From Methylomonas montana (GTDB lineage Bacteria; Pseudomonadota; Gammaproteobacteria; Methylococcales; Methylomonadaceae): a stretch of 64,000 bases of DNA. Numbering within the stretch: position 1 is the first letter of the stretch; each line of letters starts with the position of its first letter. Below the pieces are notes generated by a model. The model was not told the DNA's origin and made no database searches. It was given only the letters and a program-made list of their open reading frames with translations. Shown here in pieces: positions 1 through 8,027 of this stretch. The translations under genes and the position numbers were made by a program. The DNA lies in the NCBI RefSeq assembly GCF_030490285.1, contig NZ_CP129884.1, forward strand, positions 992,001-1,056,000, in the 5' to 3' direction.

Positions 1-1
1 C

Positions 2-481
2 AATCCCAATCGATATGGTTACACGCACCACGATTTTGACTCTAAACGGACCATAAACGACAAGAGTATCCGTGCAAAGAACGGGGATGGCTATTGCTAT
101 TGGGTTGAAAGTGTCAACCTTGCCTTTGACCCGATTACCGTGGGCCTTCCCGGAGTAACTTACCCGGACACCAACTGCGAGTTCAAGGCCGTGGCAAAGC
201 ACGAGGAGAAACACGTTACGCTCTACAAAAGCTTGTTAAACAGCTTCGCCAGAGAATTCTCGGTCTCAGCACAGAGTTTCGGCATTCCCACCGCCTTTGC
301 CCCAATACACGTTTCTTCCCAGAGCGAGGGGCATGATCAGGTTGTACAGAAACTGGATGGTCTAGCCCAAAAATTGCGAAGCAAATGGGTTGATGAGCGC
401 ATCAGGCAAGATGCGTTGTTAGATTCCGATCGCGAATACGCGGCAGTCAAGGCGAGTTGTCCTGGCGGATGGGGTAACTGA
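2..481 (+). CDS. 5'-truncated HExxH-containing protein (putative metalloprotease)
   Basis: The reading frame is open from the left edge of the window (frame starting at base 2) to the TAA/TGA region at 481, so the true start lies outside; the GTG at 140 is only an internal codon. The visible part is about 159 residues. It contains HEEKH, an HExxH zinc-protease signature, at about 205-219, preceded by a Cys-rich stretch (CYW and NCEF) and followed by a helical region. The layout (short beta-rich part, Cys, HExxH, helix) resembles the DUF922-type secreted Zn-protease families, but I cannot place it firmly. No signal peptide is visible because the N-terminus is missing. Nothing downstream suggests an operon: the next gene is convergent. 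Confidence 0.6.
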   Translation, partial: NPNRYGYTHHDFDSKRTINDKSIRAKNGDGYCYWVESVNLAFDPITVGLPGVTYPDTNCEFKAVAKHEEKHVTLYKSLLNSFAREFSVSAQSFGIPTAFAPIHVSSQSEGHDQVVQKLDGLAQKLRSKWVDERIRQDALLDSDREYAAVKASCPGGWGN

Positions 482-767
482 GGCTATACTGCTCTGTAGT
501 CAAAAGCGGCCGTTTTTCATTTTGTAGGTCACCGGCAGCTTTAGCAGAGGACTTTTCATCCGCCCGAATGGACGATGGCAGCTCCAGCTTGAAGTTTGGC
601 ATTGAGGCTTAAGCAAACCGTATAGCCTATTTGGTTCGGTTTTTGTCGGTCAAGCCGCAGTTGACACCTACTTCAAAGAATAAGCAGTCCGGGAAACATT
701 TGTTTTCTGGGTTCCATGGCAGACGATTGCAGACCACAACATCCATGCGGTTTTAACACGGTTTATT

Positions 768-1502
768 TCATTGGTTGTTAGAGCCTGTTTCAGACAGGCG
801 ATACACATAAATCGTCGCGCCGATCACCGCCGCCTGGCCCATCAGCAGATTGACGATAGGCAGGGTCAAGCCCAGGCCGGTCAGGCCGCCGAAACTCATC
901 ACTCCCCAACGGGTTTGCTGCATAAATTGTTTCTGCTCGGGAAACGGTAGGCCGCGTTCCTCCAGCGGATAAGCCAGGAATTCCATCGCGATGCCCCAGG
1001 CGGCAAATGCGGCCCACAGTAAAGGCGCGATCAGATTGATCACCGGTATCAAAAACAGCAACAGTAAGGGTAGCACTCGAAGCAACAGGTAGCCTACTCG
1101 CCGCAGTTCGCCGAAAAATACCTTGTCCCAGGGCAGATCGGCTTTGACAACGCTGCCGCCGCTGATCAGTTGCAGGGTCTTGGCGGCTAACTGGCTGTAA
1201 TACGGCGCGGCGATCAGATTGGCGAACAGCGTAAAGGTAAAGAAGCCGATCACCAAAAAGCTGATAAAAAACAGTGGCCATAAAATCCAGTTCAACCAGG
1301 ACAGCCAGTCCGGAATGAAGGAATGAATCAAGGCCGATACCGAATGGTAGCCCAGCACGAACGCGCCGGTATACAACACCATATTGATAAACAAGGGAAT
1401 CAACAGGTATTTGCGCAACTCGGGATGTGTGAGCATTTTGACGCCCTGCCACAAACAGCCCAGCGCAAATAAAGGGTTATTGCCGCGCGTGATATTTAAC
1501 AT
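768..1502 (-). CDS. cysZ: CysZ-like sulfate permease / EI24 membrane protein
   Basis: A 244-residue polytopic inner-membrane protein of the CysZ/EI24 family, which moves sulfate into the cytoplasm for cysteine synthesis. Hydrophobic segments lie near residues 30-52, 68-97, 140-175 and 205-230, with the family-typical motifs HPELRKYLLIP near the N-terminus and NLIAAPYYSQL before the middle loop. The ATG at 1502 has an AAGGAG ribosome site 8 bases upstream, inside the end of mtnA. The 7-base overlap with mtnA suggests translational coupling. The pairing joins sulfate uptake with methionine salvage; cysH and gshA lie 7 kb away on the same strand. Function is inferred from family membership. Confidence 0.88.
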   Translation of the reverse strand: MLNITRGNNPLFALGCLWQGVKMLTHPELRKYLLIPLFINMVLYTGAFVLGYHSVSALIHSFIPDWLSWLNWILWPLFFISFLVIGFFTFTLFANLIAAPYYSQLAAKTLQLISGGSVVKADLPWDKVFFGELRRVGYLLLRVLPLLLLFLIPVINLIAPLLWAAFAAWGIAMEFLAYPLEERGLPFPEQKQFMQQTRWGVMSFGGLTGLGLTLPIVNLLMGQAAVIGATIYVYRLSETGSNNQ

Positions 1503-2533
1503 GGTGCCAAGCTCCTTACCCCGTGCAGACCGGGATCGATAACCACGCCGCGTTCGGTGACGATGGCGCTAATCAAGGCGGCTGGGGTGACGTCGAATAC
1601 CGGGTTCCAGGCGTTCACCAGCGAGCCTTCGTTTAAGTAACAATCCGCCAGTAACTCTTTGGGATTGCGTTGTTCGATTTCGATGTTGTCGCCGTTCTCC
1701 AGACTGAAATCGAAAGTGGAGGAGGGCGCGGCGACCATGACTTTCACGTCATGCTGTTTCGCCAACACCGCCAGCGAATAAGTACCGATCTTGTTGGCGA
1801 CGTCGCCGTTGGCGGCGATACGGTCGGCGCCGACGATGATCCAGTCGATCTTGCCTGATTTCATCAGCCAGGCCGCCGCTGAGTCGGCGATCAGCGTGGC
1901 CGGGATGCCGTCTTGCGCCAGTTCCCAGACCGTCAAGCGCGCACCCTGCAGCCAGGGCCGGGTTTCGTCGGCGTAAACATTGTGCAATTGGCCGCGCTTA
2001 TGCAAGCTGCGGATCACGCCCAGCGCGGTGCCGTAACCACCGGTGGCAAGCGCGCCGGCGTTGCAGTGCGTCAATACCGCTTTGGCGTCGCCGATCACAT
2101 CCGCGCCGCGCTCGCCCATCGCGTGATTGGCGGCAATGTCCTCGGCGTGAATTTGCTCGGCCAATTGGCTCAGTGCCACGATGGGTTCCGCCGGATTTTG
2201 TGCTAAAAGACTACGCATCTTGTCCAGCGCCCAGAACAAGTTTACCGCGGTCGGTCGGGAGGCGGCTAACTGTTGAATGTCTTGTGCTACGGCGTTTTGC
2301 CAATCGCCGTTCGGATAATGTTGTATCGCCGATAGCACTACGCCGTATGCCGCGGCAATGCCTATCGCCGGTGCGCCGCGTACCCGCATCGAGGCGATGG
2401 CTTCGGTGACGCCGGCGGCGTCGCTGTATTCGTCGTAAGCGATGGTTTCCGGCAACAAGCGTTGGTCCAACACCTTCAGGCTGTGCCCGGTCCATTGCAA
2501 GGCTTGTACGGATAATTTTGAAACGGTGGTCAT
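1496..2533 (-). CDS. mtnA: S-methyl-5-thioribose-1-phosphate isomerase
   Basis: A 345-residue MtnA of the eIF-2B alpha-like fold, which converts methylthioribose-1-phosphate to methylthioribulose-1-phosphate in the methionine salvage pathway. Family signatures are all present: RVRGAPAIGIAAAYG near residue 50, the catalytic-cysteine segment THCNAGALATGGYGTALG near 156, DETRPWLQGARLT near 190 and GADRIAANGDVANKIGTY (catalytic Asp in GADRI) near 236. Length is normal for bacterial MtnA. It is the first gene of a two-gene unit with cysZ, whose start overlaps its stop by 7 bases. The start ATG at 2533 opens a 330-base intergenic region shared with the divergent CvfB-like gene. Confidence 0.96.
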   Translation of the reverse strand: MTTVSKLSVQALQWTGHSLKVLDQRLLPETIAYDEYSDAAGVTEAIASMRVRGAPAIGIAAAYGVVLSAIQHYPNGDWQNAVAQDIQQLAASRPTAVNLFWALDKMRSLLAQNPAEPIVALSQLAEQIHAEDIAANHAMGERGADVIGDAKAVLTHCNAGALATGGYGTALGVIRSLHKRGQLHNVYADETRPWLQGARLTVWELAQDGIPATLIADSAAAWLMKSGKIDWIIVGADRIAANGDVANKIGTYSLAVLAKQHDVKVMVAAPSSTFDFSLENGDNIEIEQRNPKELLADCYLNEGSLVNAWNPVFDVTPAALISAIVTERGVVIDPGLHGVRSLAPC

Positions 2534-2863
2534 GATTAATTGAATTTGAGAAGTGGTCGGGGTTACTGAATCGATGTGCCGGCGGCATTTACTTAAATCC
2601 GTGGATGCCTAAACAATTAGCCGCCATGGCTATATTTTAAGCCGGTTCGGCGTGTTCCGTCGAAAAACGCGCAGACCGAGGAAAACAGTGATTGCAAGCG
2701 GCGGCCTGGTGCTTCGGATTGTATAATGCCAGCCCTTTAAGACTGACTGCATTTTGTGGCGCTTTTTTAGAATGCTGCAAGCAAGTCGATTAGGCCTCTT
2801 CTCATCTTACCGAATCGTTGCATTCGGCGGAATGACGCTGCCCACACTGACCCGGACCCACCC
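2534..2863. promoter_or_regulatory. Divergent intergenic region with a possible promoter for the CvfB-like gene
   Basis: This 330-base gap separates mtnA (minus) from the CvfB-like gene (plus) and contains no ORF. A consensus TATAAT lies at 2722-2727 on the plus strand; a TTGCAA at 2692-2697 is too far (24 bases) to be its -35, so the promoter call is weak. No riboswitch was recognised in front of mtnA. Confidence 0.35.
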
Positions 2864-3703
2864 ATGATCGAAATCGGCAAATTCAATTCCCTTACCATTA
2901 ACAAAAAGCGCGATACCGAGGTTTATCTGGACGGTGGCGCACTGGGCGATATTGCGCTGGCTGACAAGGAGCCGCCCGCCAGTTGCCAAGTCGGCGATAA
3001 CTTGCGAGTATTTGTTTACATTGACGGCAAGAACCAAACCATAGCGACCACACAAGTTCCCAAGGCTCAGGTCGACGAAGTGGCTTTTTTGAAAGTAGTG
3101 TCCTTGAGCCATGCCGGCGCATTCATGGATTGGGGCTTGCCCAAGGATTTGCTGGTGCCGTTTAGCGAACAGAAAACCAAGATGGTGGAAGGCCGTTTTT
3201 ATCTGGTGCGGCTATTTCTGGACGAAAACAATCGTATCGCCGCCTCGATGGTGCTCGACGATTTTATCCAGGATCAGGCGTTTTATTATAAAGACGGACA
3301 AGCGGTGGAACTGATCATCGCCGACGAAACCGATCTGGGTTTTAAAGCCGTGGTCGATAATCAGTACTGGGGCGTGCTGTATAAAAGCGAGACTTTCCAG
3401 CCTTTGCAGAGAGGCCAGAAGTTGACCGGCTACATCAAGAAAGTCCGTCCGGATCAAAAATTGGATCTGGTTTTGAGCCAGGAAAAATACGGCCAGAAAG
3501 TCGATGCCACCTCCGAGAAAATTCTGGCGATCCTCGCAAAGCGCGGCGGTTATGTGGCCTTGACCGATAAAAGTGCGCCGGAGATTATTTACGATACCTT
3601 CGGCGTCAGCAAGAAAGTCTTCAAGCAGGCAATTGGTGGTCTATATAAGCAGCGGCGGATCGTGATTGAGGAAGCGGGTATCCGCTTGGTCGATCAGGCA
3701 TAA
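2864..3703 (+). CDS. CvfB/YitL-like S1-domain RNA-binding protein
   Basis: A 279-residue protein of the CvfB family: tandem S1-type OB folds followed by a C-terminal winged helix. The S1 domains occupy roughly residues 1-65, 68-130 and 145-210 (segments GAFMDWGLPKDLLVPFSEQ and GFKAVVDNQYWGVLYKSE are diagnostic), and the winged helix covers about 220-279 with the typical ending around VSKKVFKQAIGGLYKQRRI. In Staphylococcus CvfB binds RNA and affects virulence gene expression; in gammaproteobacteria the role is unknown. Start ATG has no strong ribosome site. It stands alone, convergent with the cytochrome P460 gene, with a hairpin between them. Confidence 0.85.
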   Translation: MIEIGKFNSLTINKKRDTEVYLDGGALGDIALADKEPPASCQVGDNLRVFVYIDGKNQTIATTQVPKAQVDEVAFLKVVSLSHAGAFMDWGLPKDLLVPFSEQKTKMVEGRFYLVRLFLDENNRIAASMVLDDFIQDQAFYYKDGQAVELIIADETDLGFKAVVDNQYWGVLYKSETFQPLQRGQKLTGYIKKVRPDQKLDLVLSQEKYGQKVDATSEKILAILAKRGGYVALTDKSAPEIIYDTFGVSKKVFKQAIGGLYKQRRIVIEEAGIRLVDQA

Positions 3704-3720
3704 CTCGAATTTTTGCCGGC

Positions 3721-3766
3721 GTAGAGACGCATACCCACAGGGCACAAACAAGTCTTGCGTCTCTAC
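3721..3766. repeat. Hairpin between convergent genes, dispersed-repeat type
   Basis: Perfect 11-base inverted repeat: GTAGAGACGCA at 3721-3731 and TGCGTCTCTAC at 3756-3766, with a 24-base loop holding CCCACAGGGCACAAACA. It sits between the convergent CvfB-like and P460 genes and may act as a bidirectional terminator, although no U-tract follows. The GAGACGC..GCGTCTC core looks like a family of dispersed hairpins; copy number cannot be judged here. Confidence 0.6.
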
Positions 3767-3790
3767 TACCGCCCGCTAAAAATGTATTGC

Positions 3791-4273
3791 CTAAGGCCGG
3801 TGCTGCGAATACACATAATCGGTTTTCTGTTCGGACGCATGGCAGGCAAAACATGAGGTGCCGCCGTCTTTCACCAGCCGCTCGGTTTTGCTGTTGCCGG
3901 CAAAACCTTCAAACCCCCAGCCGCCGGTAGCCGCGAATTTTTTTGCGTCTTTCAGCATCACGCCCACCAGTTTACGCTCGCCTTCCTGGATGGTTTTATC
4001 CTTTTCCTGATATTGCAATAAATCGAATACCAATACCGAACCGTCTGCGTATTTACCTGTTTTCAAACCGGCTTCGGCTTGTTTATTGGCGTAGACATGG
4101 TGCAAGCCTTGAAACGGGTTTTCCAGCGCGTGGCCAGGTTGGATCAACATGCTTTTGGCGTGCAGCCAGTTCCGATAGCCCTCCGGAAACGGCACACTTT
4201 GCTCGGCGGCCAATGCGGTAACGGAAAACGTGCACAACAAGCCGGCAAACAGTGTGGACATGCTTTTTTTCAT
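3791..4273 (-). CDS. Cytochrome P460 family c-type haem protein
   Basis: A 160-residue periplasmic c-type cytochrome. A signal peptide (residues 1-22, cut after ALA) precedes a domain with the P460-family core GVMLKDAKKFAATGGWGFE at about 104-122 and a CFACH haem-binding motif at 141-145. Family members oxidise hydroxylamine or bind NO; in methanotrophs, which make hydroxylamine when methane monooxygenase acts on ammonia, P460 or the related cytochrome c'-beta deals with reactive nitrogen. Which of the two this is depends on the haem-crosslinking lysine, which I cannot assign without an alignment. It is monocistronic, and two clear inverted repeats lie upstream (4309-4325, 4358-4390), suggesting regulated expression. 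Confidence 0.88.
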   Translation of the reverse strand: MKKSMSTLFAGLLCTFSVTALAAEQSVPFPEGYRNWLHAKSMLIQPGHALENPFQGLHHVYANKQAEAGLKTGKYADGSVLVFDLLQYQEKDKTIQEGERKLVGVMLKDAKKFAATGGWGFEGFAGNSKTERLVKDGGTSCFACHASEQKTDYVYSQHRP

Positions 4274-4308
4274 GATCGTATCTCCCAGATAGGTAAAAAG
4301 GCGTAAAT

Positions 4309-4325
4309 AATTTCGAATCGAAATT
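4309..4325. promoter_or_regulatory. 17-bp palindrome upstream of cytochrome P460
   Basis: AATTTCGA-A-TCGAAATT, perfect 8-base arms around one base, 36-52 bases upstream of the P460 start codon. This is the size and position of a dimeric repressor or activator site. It does not match the FNR, NsrR or Fur consensus as I know them. Confidence 0.5.
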
Positions 4326-4357
4326 ACATGGCCTTTTTATGCGGATTTGCTGGCTTT

Positions 4358-4390
4358 GTCAAACTAATATTGATGCGCTATTAGTTTGAC
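4358..4390. promoter_or_regulatory. 11-11-11 inverted repeat upstream of cytochrome P460
   Basis: Perfect 11-base arms GTCAAACTAAT (4358-4368) and ATTAGTTTGAC (4380-4390) separated by exactly 11 bases, about 85-117 bases upstream of the P460 start. Arm length and one-turn spacing suit either a regulator site or an RNA stem. The remaining bases up to the DUF2971 gene at 4724 hold no ORF; an imperfect inverted repeat (4622-4663, GATC-C-GGCAT against ATGCCGATC) lies 60-100 bases before that gene. Confidence 0.5.
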
Positions 4391-4723
4391 GCATGATGAC
4401 GGCCGATAGGGTTTGAGTCTTGTTGCAGTCATAAAATAGCTATTAAAGGTAATAGCTTAGAGTTGATAGGGTCGCAACGGTAGGAGAGGCAGGGTACGTG
4501 TTCCGATGAAATCCACCACCCATTCCGATTCAAACCAGGTCATCGATTCAGATATGAGCCCTGCCAGTTTTTGAACGTTTTGGATTGGCCAAAACCAGTC
4601 ATATGATTGAGCTCATTTATTGATCCGGCATAGATAAAAGCAGATCTTTGAATCATGCCGATCCGAATATACTATGGTTCTTGCCTGAAAAACTATGAAA
4701 TTCACATATGACAAGAGACTCTG

Positions 4724-5716
4724 ATGCCAGATACCATTGTTGATACGTATCCAATACTGTGGCACTACACGACAGCCGCAGGGCTAGATGGTATTCTTAA
4801 AAGCCAACAACTTTGGGCAACAGATTTTCGCTATCTAAACGATGATGAAGAGCTTCGAGGCTTTTTTGATCGTAAATTGCCTTGCCTTCTTGACAAAGGG
4901 ATAGACAAAGGAATTAGCAAAATCGCCCATTTGCCACGCTATCAAGAAGAGTTCAAGACTGCTGGTGGGGCTGACAATATTAGAAAGAATTTATCGAAAG
5001 CGTTACACGATTCAATGACAAATGTAACCTTGAAATTAAATGTATACGTAACCTCTTTTTGTTACTCGACCCAAGATGCAGATTTAGAAGACGGACTTCT
5101 AAGCCAATGGCGAGGGTATGGATATGATGGTGGATATGCCATTATTTTTGATACCAAAGGCCTGAGCAATCTTCTGGAAAAGGAACAGGAGTATTATACA
5201 TATCCATTCTTGAACTTCAGTGACGTCGACTACCATCACAACGATTGGGAAAATGATACGAGCAGACATCTAGAAACGATTGAATGGGAGCAAAAAGTTA
5301 AAGAGATTGTCTCTGAAATGGTAGTTGACGGGTATTGTGAAAAAAAGGCAGCTGAATTGGCTCAGCCAACCATCATGCTGGCGATTCGACACAAGCATCA
5401 AGGATTTAAAGAGGAGCGCGAAGTAAGAATAGTGGCTGTCCAGTTCCCAAAAAATATGATCGAAGCGGCGGGGAAACTTGATGTATTTCCATCAAATAAA
5501 GCGGTGTTGTTCCGTCCAAGTGCAGGGGTTCTTGTTCCCTACATTTCTCTGTTTGATGGAATTCCTAAATCTGATCGAAAACTGCCTATCAAACATGTTC
5601 TTGTTGGCCCACATCCTGATAAGCGGAAGCGGCAAAAGTCCGTGCAAATGATGCTTGAGAAGTTGGAGATTGAAGCAACAGTCAGTGTTTCAGATATTCC
5701 ATTCTTGGGCAGATGA
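4724..5716 (+). CDS. DUF2971 family protein
   Basis: A 330-residue cytoplasmic protein of the DUF2971 family. It begins with LWHYTTAAGLDGIL (H14, Y15), then WATDFRYLNDDEE near 31-43, SFCY near 111, LLSQWRGYGYDGGYAIIF near 125-142 and EEREVRIVAV near 230-238. This order of a His-Tyr near the N-terminus, a central GY-AIIF strand and a late Glu resembles the H-Y-E arrangement of ADP-ribosyltransferase folds; that link is my inference, and no activity is established. Related DUF families occur with toxin and phage-defence genes. The gene is AT-rich compared with its neighbours and stands alone, consistent with horizontal acquisition. Confidence 0.8.
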   Translation: MPDTIVDTYPILWHYTTAAGLDGILKSQQLWATDFRYLNDDEELRGFFDRKLPCLLDKGIDKGISKIAHLPRYQEEFKTAGGADNIRKNLSKALHDSMTNVTLKLNVYVTSFCYSTQDADLEDGLLSQWRGYGYDGGYAIIFDTKGLSNLLEKEQEYYTYPFLNFSDVDYHHNDWENDTSRHLETIEWEQKVKEIVSEMVVDGYCEKKAAELAQPTIMLAIRHKHQGFKEEREVRIVAVQFPKNMIEAAGKLDVFPSNKAVLFRPSAGVLVPYISLFDGIPKSDRKLPIKHVLVGPHPDKRKRQKSVQMMLEKLEIEATVSVSDIPFLGR

Positions 5717-6093
5717 AATTAGTTGCTAAGTCACTAGTGGGTTTCTAAACAGATCGCCCTTTGTCCGCTTTAAAAAATTCGTTAAATAATTCATTAGCTG
5801 CTTAAGGGGCGATTGCGTCAATTCGTCACTTCCAAAAGCCATGATTCTCTACGGTCACAATCATATCGGAATTGGTGGCGGTTTTACGACCGGAATCGTT
5901 GGCCGACGACGTATCAGAACGGGTGGCTGTTTTTTGTCGGATAGGCAGCTGGGTTGATTCAAGTGATGGCCGGTTCGGCGTAGCGGCTAAATCTTGGCGA
6001 TGTTTGCGTTAATAGCTGATGTCGTCTCCGGCATGGACCAGCTTTTAACTATTAACGCAGATGTAGCCTGTTCAGTGGGGAATGCGACGAAAA
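5717..6093. other. Gene-free stretch with a long inverted repeat
   Basis: These 377 bases contain no plausible gene. The only structure I see is a perfect 11-base inverted repeat, TGCGTTAATAG at 6005-6015 and CTATTAACGCA at 6049-6059, with a 33-base loop; it lies just after the stop of the PPOX gene, which runs the other way, and could form part of its terminator. Confidence 0.45.
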
Positions 6094-6750
6094 TCAAGCG
6101 TCGCCTTTAATCACCATTGCCCCATATTCTTCCGGGGTGATGACACCGCCCAGCTGCTCGGCAAGCTGCCGATCGCAACTGGGTAACACATCCTGTACGG
6201 CATCGATGCGTTTCCATTGCGGCGCCGGTGTTTCCTTATACGCCTGCGGTACGTATTTGGAACTTGCCAAGCGACTCATGCGATGGATGTAACGTGGGCA
6301 GTTGATGAATATCTCGCTGATTGCCACTCGTACGATCAGTTCGGCGCCAGGATATTCCGTCAGCAGCGGATCGTCGGTTTGAATACGGGCATCGCCATGC
6401 ACACGGATACGATGAGGTGTTTCGAAGTCGATAAACAACATGCCGATTTTAGGATTGCCGTTGATATTGCCCATCGACAAAAACATGCCATTGCCGTCGT
6501 AACTCGGGAATGCCAATTCCTGCGGATTAACCACTCTCACCAAGCCGGGATTGCCGCCCTTATAAGAACAAGTGGGATAGCCGCGCTGGTCGATTGTGGT
6601 CAGAAAGAAAAAATCTCGGCTCTCGATAAACGGCTGATGCTGCTCACCGATCTGTTGTGCGACGATGATTTGTTCTAGTCGGTCCGCTAAGTTGACGGTG
6701 TCATGTTGTTCTTGCAATTGGCGGTGCTGCGGGCTGTAAAGGTCGCTCAT
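6094..6750 (-). CDS. Pyridoxamine 5'-phosphate oxidase-family FMN-binding protein
   Basis: A 218-residue PPOX-class flavoprotein of the split beta-barrel fold. The FMN-binding core runs from about residue 45 to 150, with FFFLTTIDQRGYPTCSYKGG, GMFLSMGNINGNPKIGMLFID and IRVHGDARI as the expected strands, followed by a helical tail. The subfamily that includes such FMN-binding split-barrel proteins usually lacks a proven substrate, so the enzymatic role is unknown; it is not a canonical PdxH. It is monocistronic, with an ATG start at 6750 and, upstream, a region of short GC-rich hairpins (6825-6861). Confidence 0.85.
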   Translation of the reverse strand: MSDLYSPQHRQLQEQHDTVNLADRLEQIIVAQQIGEQHQPFIESRDFFFLTTIDQRGYPTCSYKGGNPGLVRVVNPQELAFPSYDGNGMFLSMGNINGNPKIGMLFIDFETPHRIRVHGDARIQTDDPLLTEYPGAELIVRVAISEIFINCPRYIHRMSRLASSKYVPQAYKETPAPQWKRIDAVQDVLPSCDRQLAEQLGGVITPEEYGAMVIKGDA

Positions 6751-6824
6751 GAGTGGATACTCCGTGGTAGGGGGACGCGGCGATTCTAACAGGAATGGTG
6801 ATGAGGATGGTTTTACGGTTGGAT

Positions 6825-6861
6825 GACGCAGAGCGTCAGGGGCTTTCCCACGCGGAGCGTG
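6825..6861. repeat. Pair of short GC-rich hairpins, dispersed-repeat type
   Basis: GACGC-AGA-GCGTC at 6825-6837 and CACGC-GGA-GCGTG at 6849-6861, two nearly identical mini-hairpins 11 bases apart, between the PPOX start and the DUF4336 stop. Strings of this type (ACGC-nGA-GCGT) are familiar as abundant intergenic repeats in many bacterial genomes. Confidence 0.6.
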
Positions 6862-6879
6862 AGAACGATAAAAAACTCC

Positions 6880-7565
6880 TTATTTTTTCAGCCAGTTGAA
6901 TGCCGCGCTTAGTTTGTGTTTAGCGTCGTGCTCGATGATTTGGTCGTGAGCTAGCGCAATCCGCTCAACATCCAACGCCAGTAGCGCGTCCACCGTGCGC
7001 GCCAAAGCGGTTTTATCTTTAATCAGCAGTTTCATGGTTCGCGACATCGCGAGTTGATCGTAGACGCCGAGCAGTCTCGCCACCATGCGCGCCAATCCGG
7101 TGTGTTCAGTGACGAAGCAAAACAGAAAATCGGTAAGAATCAGCGTACCGCTTGCGCTGTGAAACCAAACCGTCTCGTTTATGATGGGTAGGCCTTGCAC
7201 AAATATAGGGGTTAACTCGGTCGTCCATGCTGGCTTTTCCAATGGCGACAACTCCGGGTAAGTGCATAAGTCAGGGCGCTTATCGGCTAAGCCAGGCGCG
7301 ATATAGCCTTGGGCATTTGGGAACGCCTCGATGAACGGCGCAAAAAACAGATGATGGCTCTTATTCGGAGCAACCAAATAACGCACCGGGCCGAATTCGG
7401 CGATTTCAGTCACCAGCTGGGATGACGGTTCGATCGGCGAATGCACCCAGATCGAGCCTCCCGCAGTTGGACGAAAGTGGCTCTGGTGCTTAGATTTAAC
7501 GGCCCGAATTTAATGGCTTGTTGTGTATACCAGATTTGGCCGAGAACGAGAGTTTTTAGAGACAT
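6880..7565 (-). pseudogene. DUF4336 family gene interrupted by a frameshift
   Basis: The intact part (7446-6880, 188 residues from a GTG) carries the DUF4336 metallo-beta-lactamase-like core: GPVRYLVAPNKSHHLFF, a YIAPGLADKRPDL segment and the later ILTDFLFCFV. It lacks the usual first 40-50 residues. Reading upstream, the frame stays open back to a stop at 7512 and already includes GGSIWVHSPI (the family's WVHSP motif). The missing N-terminus is in another frame: an ATG at 7565 gives MSLKTLVLGQIWYTQQAIKF and continues to STRATFVQL before running out of homology near 7465. The two pieces join as FVQL-RE-GGSIWVHSPI, so a single base appears to be missing at about 7455-7470. Either a recent pseudogene or an assembly error; function of the family is unproven. 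Confidence 0.8.
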
Positions 7566-7667
7566 GGGGCGAGGATGACTAGCTAAAGCCGGACATGCTA
7601 AAAGAGGAAAAGTATGGTGTCAAAGCCTTGAATGGACAAGAAGAGTAGACTCTGTCTGTTAGTCCGT

Positions 7668-8009
7668 GTGGGCACAAAAACCGTGCTTACCCTGCGAGCT
7701 GCTATGACGGGGGTTGATCCCGTATGCCGCGCCGAGTACCGGAGCTTTCGGCGGGTTCAGCCCAAAGGGGCGATTCATGGATGAGTCGCGTTGCCGAAGG
7801 GGCAGGAAGCCCCTTTCGGCAACCCCCGGCGAAAGCGATGAACGCAGGGAAGAAGCGGCATCCGGGTGTCTTTTCTTTTGGATACTTTTCTTTGGACAAG
7901 CAAAGAAAAGTATCTCGGTTGTCGGTCCGAGAACCGACATGAAAACACTGGTCGCGAGAGCGACACAAATCCCAAATTTCTGCGTGGGCACAAAAACCAT
8001 GCCCACCCT
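7668..8009. repeat. Composite non-coding repeat bounded by direct repeats
   Basis: Near-identical 26-base direct repeats begin at 7668 and 7984 (core GTGGGCACAAAAACC, each able to form GTGGGCA..TGCCCAC). Between them are four stem-loops: TTGCCGAAGGGGC (7791-7803) pairing with 7809-7822; GATACTTTTCTTTG (7881-7894) with its exact complement at 7901-7914; GTCGGT (7921-7926) with ACCGAC (7933-7938); GTCGC-GAGA-GCGAC (7951-7964). Reading frames through it on both strands are low-complexity by-products. Together with 7566-7667, which holds no gene, this fills the gap between the DUF4336 pseudogene and the orphan gene at 8028. Confidence 0.65.
7881..7914. repeat. Perfect 14-bp stem-loop inside the composite repeat
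   Basis: Arms GATACTTTTCTTTG and CAAAGAAAAGTATC with a six-base loop. This TTTTCTTTG..CAAAGAAAA hairpin is the best-conserved part of a repeat type seen between genes in many proteobacteria (recognised by pattern; copy number not testable here). Confidence 0.65.
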
Positions 8010-8027
8010 ACGAAACTAAAGGTAAGG

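Noticed and set aside
7590-7650. Possible IS21-type transposase remnant on the plus strand (MLKEEKYGVKALNGQ)
   Set aside because: Only about 15 residues of weak resemblance before a stop and no inverted ends; too little to call.
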